A stretch of DNA of 9,103 bases, taken from the NCBI GenBank assembly GCA_021780625.1, contig JAJXYI010000685.1, forward strand, positions 1 through 9,103, written 5' to 3'. The notes below the pieces were generated by a model that was not told the DNA's origin, did not search any database, and saw only the letters and a list, made by a program, of their open reading frames with translations. Positions 5,785-9,103 of this stretch are shown piece after piece. The translations under genes were made by a program, and so were the position numbers. Origin of the DNA: a bacterium. Lineage in GTDB: Bacteria > Verrucomicrobiota > Verrucomicrobiae > Opitutales > Opitutaceae. The first letter of the stretch is position 1, and every line of letters begins with the position of its first letter.

Positions 5785-5809
5785 GCCCTGCTCTGCGGGG
5801 CTTTTCTGT
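5785..5809 (+). terminator. Rho-independent terminator of the lipoprotein operon
   Basis: GCCCTGC (5785-5791) pairs with GCGGGGC (5795-5801), seven pairs including one G-U, around loop TCT. It is followed at once by TTTTCTGT. It begins ten bases after the lpoB stop codon, the expected place for the end of the operon. Confidence 0.75.
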
Positions 5810-6215
5810 CGGGTTTAGTCCCCGGTCATCCGGGCGAGGGGCTGGGCTGTCGACACGCGTTTCCGAAAGGGTCGGCGTCCAGCGATCCGATTTCTGGGTA
5901 TTGCATGACGGGCCTGGAATGTCGTGCGACCCGGTACCGCTTATTCCCCTCCACCTGGTCAGAACGTGGGCTCTAGGGATTTTTATATTGCTCATCGTCG
6001 GCATTCGATTCCGCGGACTGTCCTCGGGTCTTGGCGCAGGGATCGGGCTATCGGATGAGGCCGACGGCGTCTTGATTAGGCCGGTGCGCCCCTTCTCAAA
6101 TTCTACTCCTTGCACTTGGGGCCCAGTGTGGTCGCCCTGATTCAGGGTGGTGGTGCCATTCCGGGGCAACGGAGGTCGCTGCCCAAAAACCTCAGGTTTG
6201 AAGTGGGCGATCTCA

Positions 6216-6243
6216 TTGGCCGCGGCGCCGGTTGATTTATGCT
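6216..6243 (+). promoter_or_regulatory. Weak candidate promoter for the GH2 gene
   Basis: TTGGCC (6216-6221) and TATGCT (6238-6243) each match four of six sigma70 consensus bases at a 16-base spacing. This would place the start near 6250, about 40 bases before the GH2 ATG. The match is weak; an alternative factor or a start further upstream is equally possible. Confidence 0.2.
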
Positions 6244-6290
6244 CGGGTTCTACCTGCTGGCCGGTTGTGCCGGGCAGGTACCACCCCTCC

Positions 6291-9103
6291 ATGACCCGAT
6301 TGCTTCGCATCTTTGCCATGTCCGCGTTGGCTACCTGTTTCGTTGGCGCTACTGTAATTCGGGCCGCCGCCCCCCGTCTTTGCTCTCCGCGAGACGGCGC
6401 CGTCGTATCGAACAACACCCCTTCGCTCGGTTGGACGCCCGTCGCTGCCGGGTCGATTGAGATCTGGATCGATGGGGCCCGCGTGGCCACGCTGGCGGGC
6501 GACGCCACGCGCTACGTGCCGTTTCCACTCTCGTTTGGTGCACACCACTGGAAGGTAATCTCCGTTTCCGGCGCCAACAGGGTCAGCTCCGAAGTCTCAA
6601 CGTTCACCGTCAGCGACCGCCCTCTCGCGGACCTGCCACCCGATGCGCTGCTGCTGCGTCGCTCCTGGTTCGTTCAGTCCTCGATTACGGCCGGCATGGA
6701 CGGCGCCCGCCTCTCGTCGCCCGGCGTCGATGATCGCGGCTGGGCCGAGACTTCGATCCCCGCCACCGTGCTCACGGCCCTGGTCCGAAACGGAGTGTAT
6801 CCAAATCCTTACGTGGGCCTGAATGCCACACATATTCCGGACGCCTGCGATGCCTTCAACCGGGCCCGCGATCTCCTGCGGTACAGCCACATCCCCGGAC
6901 ATAATCCCTGGGAGCGTCCGTACTGGTTTCGCACGACCTTCAGCCTGCCGGCAAATTACGTCGGAAAACGCGTCTGGCTTACCTTCGACGAAATCAATTA
7001 TCGCGCCGACGTGTGGCTTAATGGCGTTCAGATCGCAGGCCAGTCCACGATGGTGGGCATGGAACGCCAGTTTCGATTCGACGTGACATCGGCCGTGCGC
7101 GCCACGGGCGAAAACGTCCTCGCCGTCGCCATCCACCCTCTCGACAACCCGGGCGAACCCTCGGCGCCCGCGATCACGCCCCTCGGCGATCCGGGTCAGA
7201 ACATGGGGACGGACGCGAAGATCAGCGTGAACTACGCGAAATGGGACACCGTCGGCTGGGACTGGCAGCCTTCGGTCCCCGACCGGGACATGGGGATCAC
7301 CCGCGACGTGTATCTTTCGGCCACCGACGATCTTCTCATCACTCATCCCTACGTCGGTTCCGACCTCGATCCGTCTGATCTGTCGAAGGCGGAACTCCGA
7401 ATCTCCTTCACGCTGGTCAATGTCTCGAGCCGGACCGAGGACGGCTCTGTGCGGGCCACGATCTCCGACGAACGCGGACGATCGTTTCAGGTGACGCAGG
7501 CCTTCCGGGTTCCCGCCCGCGGACGCACCAGGATTGTCTGGACGCCCGCGGATCTTCCGGCGCTGACGGTGCACGACCCGCAGCTCTGGTGGCCGGCCGG
7601 TCTCGGGGCGCACCCTCTGTACTCGCTCCGGCTCGAGGCGACGACCGCCTCGGGCGCCTGCGCCCGTGCTTCGGTTCGATTCGGAATTCGAAGAGTGGAT
7701 ACGCAGATCGATCCGATCACCCATTCCCGGATCTTTCGCATCAACGGCCGGCGGGTCTTCCTTCGCGGCGGAAATTGGGTCGACGATATGATGCTCAACT
7801 GGACGGCCGCCCGGTATCGCGACGAGATCGACCTCGCCCGGCATGCGCGCCTGAATTTTCTCCGGGTCTGGGGGCCGACTGGAGTCCCGCCCGATGCCTT
7901 CTTTGACGAGGCCGACAGGCAGGGGGGCCTGATCCAGCAGGATTTTCTGAGCGACAACTGGGGCACCTTTCACAACGCCCCGGGGAACGCGCCTCCGCTG
8001 GAAATCGCGAAGGCGGCCACGTCCGCCATCATCCGCAAGCTGCGCAATCACCCATCGCTCATCATCTGGTGTGGCGGAAACGAAGGCCCGAACCCGCGAG
8101 AGGCACTGATACGCGACAGCCTGCTTCCGACCCTCGACCCGTGGGGCGGACGATTCTATCTGAGGGCCTCGAACGACGACGGTTTCATGGGTGGAGGTCC
8201 CTATCAGAATCTTCCCCCGGAGGCGTATTTCGGCCATCCCAAGCTCATCGGCCTGAACAGCGAAGTCGGTCCGAGCGGGGTTCCCGAATGGCAGAGCCTC
8301 CGCCAATTTGTCGACCTGCCGCCGAAATCCTGGGCCGCCGGCCGGTTTCCGCTCGACGGTGAGTGGGCGTTTCACAACGCGACGGACAGGCCTTCGCCGG
8401 ACACGCGGAAGTTTTCGGACTTCGACGACATCCTCCGACGCCGGTACGGTGCGCCGGCAGGCTCGGACCTGGCCGCGGTCCGCGGTTATGTCGAACGCGC
8501 CCAGATGTTGGACTACGAAACCTATCGGGCGGTCGCGGAGTCGTTGAACCGGACGCGTTGGACCCGATCCACCGGCTTCGCCCTCTGGAAATACAACTCG
8601 AGCTGGCCGAGTCTCGTCTGGCAGATCGTCGATTGGTATCAGGACTGCAACGCCGGGTTCTACGCGATGCGCAAGGCAGGCGAGCCGGTCCACGTTCAGT
8701 TTGATCCCAATGACCGAACGCTCGCGATCGTCAACCGCACCGACCACCCCGTCCAAGACGCGGTGCTCGAGGCTGAGCTGTTCGACAGTTCGATGCGACG
8801 GATCTGGCGCAGGGATGCGGCGATCGCGGCGCCTCCGGATGCGACGACGGTCTCCGATTGGAGCGTTCCCAACCGCCCGGGCATCACCTTCCTCAGGCTC
8901 TTCCTCCGAGATTCACGAGGCGGCGCGATTGCCGACAATCTGTATTGGTTGAGTCCCGACAACGATTTCGCGGCGCTCGCCACGATGACGGGCGCGAGGC
9001 TGGTGTCGCACTTTGAAGAACCTCCGGTGCCGGGCCGCCCCGCGCATGTCGTGATCGAGAATCGGGGCACCGGGCCGGCCCTGCTCGTGCGGGTCAGGCT
9101 CGT
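6291..9103 (+). CDS. Secreted family 2 glycoside hydrolase (beta-mannosidase/exo-glucosaminidase type), C-terminus missing
   Basis: The frame opens at ATG 6291 and is uninterrupted for 937 codons to the right edge. Residues 1-27 are a Sec signal peptide (hydrophobic core FAMSALATCFVGATVI, cleavage after AAA). Residues about 30-112 are an Ig/FN3-like module (SIEIWIDGARVATLAG, PFPLSFGAHHWKV). Next come the GH2 sugar-binding jelly roll (about 120-340, with RPYWFRTTFSLP and NYRADVWLNGVQI), an Ig-like domain (about 345-470, with LWWPAGLG) and the TIM barrel from about 480 (FRINGRRVFLRGGNWVDD, NFLRVWGP). The probable acid/base is Glu598 in IIWCGGNEGP and the nucleophile Glu658 in GLNSEVGPSG. GFALWKYNSSWPSLVW (from about 762) and a second Ig-like domain follow. 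The enzyme should retain configuration and release beta-linked sugars (mannose or glucosamine) outside the cytoplasm. The GGNE motif favours the mannosidase side, but the substrate is uncertain. An in-frame ATG at 6318 is a possible but less likely start. Confidence 0.9.
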   Translation, partial: MTRLLRIFAMSALATCFVGATVIRAAAPRLCSPRDGAVVSNNTPSLGWTPVAAGSIEIWIDGARVATLAGDATRYVPFPLSFGAHHWKVISVSGANRVSSEVSTFTVSDRPLADLPPDALLLRRSWFVQSSITAGMDGARLSSPGVDDRGWAETSIPATVLTALVRNGVYPNPYVGLNATHIPDACDAFNRARDLLRYSHIPGHNPWERPYWFRTTFSLPANYVGKRVWLTFDEINYRADVWLNGVQIAGQSTMVGMERQFRFDVTSAVRATGENVLAVAIHPLDNPGEPSAPAITPLGDPGQNMGTDAKISVNYAKWDTVGWDWQPSVPDRDMGITRDVYLSATDDLLITHPYVGSDLDPSDLSKAELRISFTLVNVSSRTEDGSVRATISDERGRSFQVTQAFRVPARGRTRIVWTPADLPALTVHDPQLWWPAGLGAHPLYSLRLEATTASGACARASVRFGIRRVDTQIDPITHSRIFRINGRRVFLRGGNWVDDMMLNWTAARYRDEIDLARHARLNFLRVWGPTGVPPDAFFDEADRQGGLIQQDFLSDNWGTFHNAPGNAPPLEIAKAATSAIIRKLRNHPSLIIWCGGNEGPNPREALIRDSLLPTLDPWGGRFYLRASNDDGFMGGGPYQNLPPEAYFGHPKLIGLNSEVGPSGVPEWQSLRQFVDLPPKSWAAGRFPLDGEWAFHNATDRPSPDTRKFSDFDDILRRRYGAPAGSDLAAVRGYVERAQMLDYETYRAVAESLNRTRWTRSTGFALWKYNSSWPSLVWQIVDWYQDCNAGFYAMRKAGEPVHVQFDPNDRTLAIVNRTDHPVQDAVLEAELFDSSMRRIWRRDAAIAAPPDATTVSDWSVPNRPGITFLRLFLRDSRGGAIADNLYWLSPDNDFAALATMTGARLVSHFEEPPVPGRPAHVVIENRGTGPALLVRVRL

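Larger units (their letters stand above)
5776..6290. other. Intergenic region between operon and GH2 gene
   Basis: Apart from the terminator at its left end, this 515-base stretch shows no gene I can support. A TTG-initiated plus-strand frame (5769-6140) overlaps the lpoB stop, reads through the terminator and has one hydrophobic run (LVRTWALGIFILLIVGIRF). A long minus-strand frame is rich in Pro, Arg and Ser and looks random. Small dyads occur: CCCGG/CCGGG at 5821-5834 and a perfect CCCTGA-T-TCAGGG at 6135-6147. The region may hold the GH2 regulatory sequence or a decayed gene. Confidence 0.5.

Noticed and set aside
5995..6020. T-loop-like TTCGATT suggesting a tRNA
   Set aside because: The flanking bases do not form the five-pair T stem, and no anticodon or acceptor stem could be found around it.
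5769..6140. TTG-started plus-strand frame with a hydrophobic stretch
   Set aside because: It overlaps the lpoB stop, passes through a Rho-independent terminator and has no similarity I recognise. It is kept only as a note in the gap.
5627..6508. Minus-strand open frame of 293 codons spanning the end of lpoB, the gap and the GH2 start
   Set aside because: The composition is Pro/Arg/Ser-rich without recognisable motifs. It overlaps two real genes on the other strand and runs across a terminator.
6597..8756. Very long minus-strand open frame (719 codons) opposite the GH2 gene
   Set aside because: It is rich in Arg, Gly, Val and Pro, with no domain or signal, and lies wholly opposite a well-supported GH2 frame. 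Such antisense frames are common in GC-rich genes.
1..9103. CRISPR arrays, insertion sequences, tRNA or rRNA genes
   Set aside because: No regularly spaced repeats, transposase-like frames, terminal inverted repeats or conserved RNA segments were seen on either strand.

Overview
The window is GC-rich, chromosome-like DNA from a Gram-negative (diderm) bacterium. Four proteins carry lipoprotein or Sec signals of the outer-membrane type. An LpoB homologue and a large secreted family 2 glycoside hydrolase with an N-terminal Ig-like module are also present. Together these best suggest a Verrucomicrobiota member, possibly Opitutaceae-like. That is inference from protein content, because there is no rRNA or other marker gene here.

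Layout: (1) Positions 1-164, minus strand: the first 54 codons of a secreted protein that runs off the left edge. (2) Positions 165-645: a divergent, gene-free, relatively AT-rich gap with two strong DNA palindromes and a good sigma70-like promoter facing right. (3) Positions 646-5775: a tight six-gene plus-strand operon with gaps of 13-45 bases, all encoding exported envelope proteins. In order these are a small glycine-zipper lipoprotein, a CsgG-like protein with a PEGA domain, a CsgG-like protein with a FlgT-C-like beta tail, a COG3014 lipoprotein, a YcfL (DUF1425) lipoprotein and an LpoB lipoprotein. A Rho-independent terminator follows at 5785-5809. (4) Positions 5776-6290: a 515-base gap with no convincing gene. 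(5) Positions 6291-9103: the first 937 codons of a secreted GH2 exo-glycosidase, cut by the right edge.

The operon extends a known envelope module. ycfL and lpoB are neighbours in E. coli, and COG3014 genes accompany them in various gammaproteobacteria. Here the module has two further CsgG/LpoB-fold proteins that are predicted soluble rather than lipidated, plus a glycine-zipper lipoprotein. The likely site of action is the inner face of the outer membrane and the periplasm, perhaps in peptidoglycan synthase control or an undescribed envelope assembly. No PBP1b-like partner is visible in the window.

Two features cut across genes. None of the operon genes has a recognisable Shine-Dalgarno sequence. 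Several have a stable stem-loop just inside the signal-peptide coding region. No mobile element, CRISPR array, tRNA or rRNA was seen.
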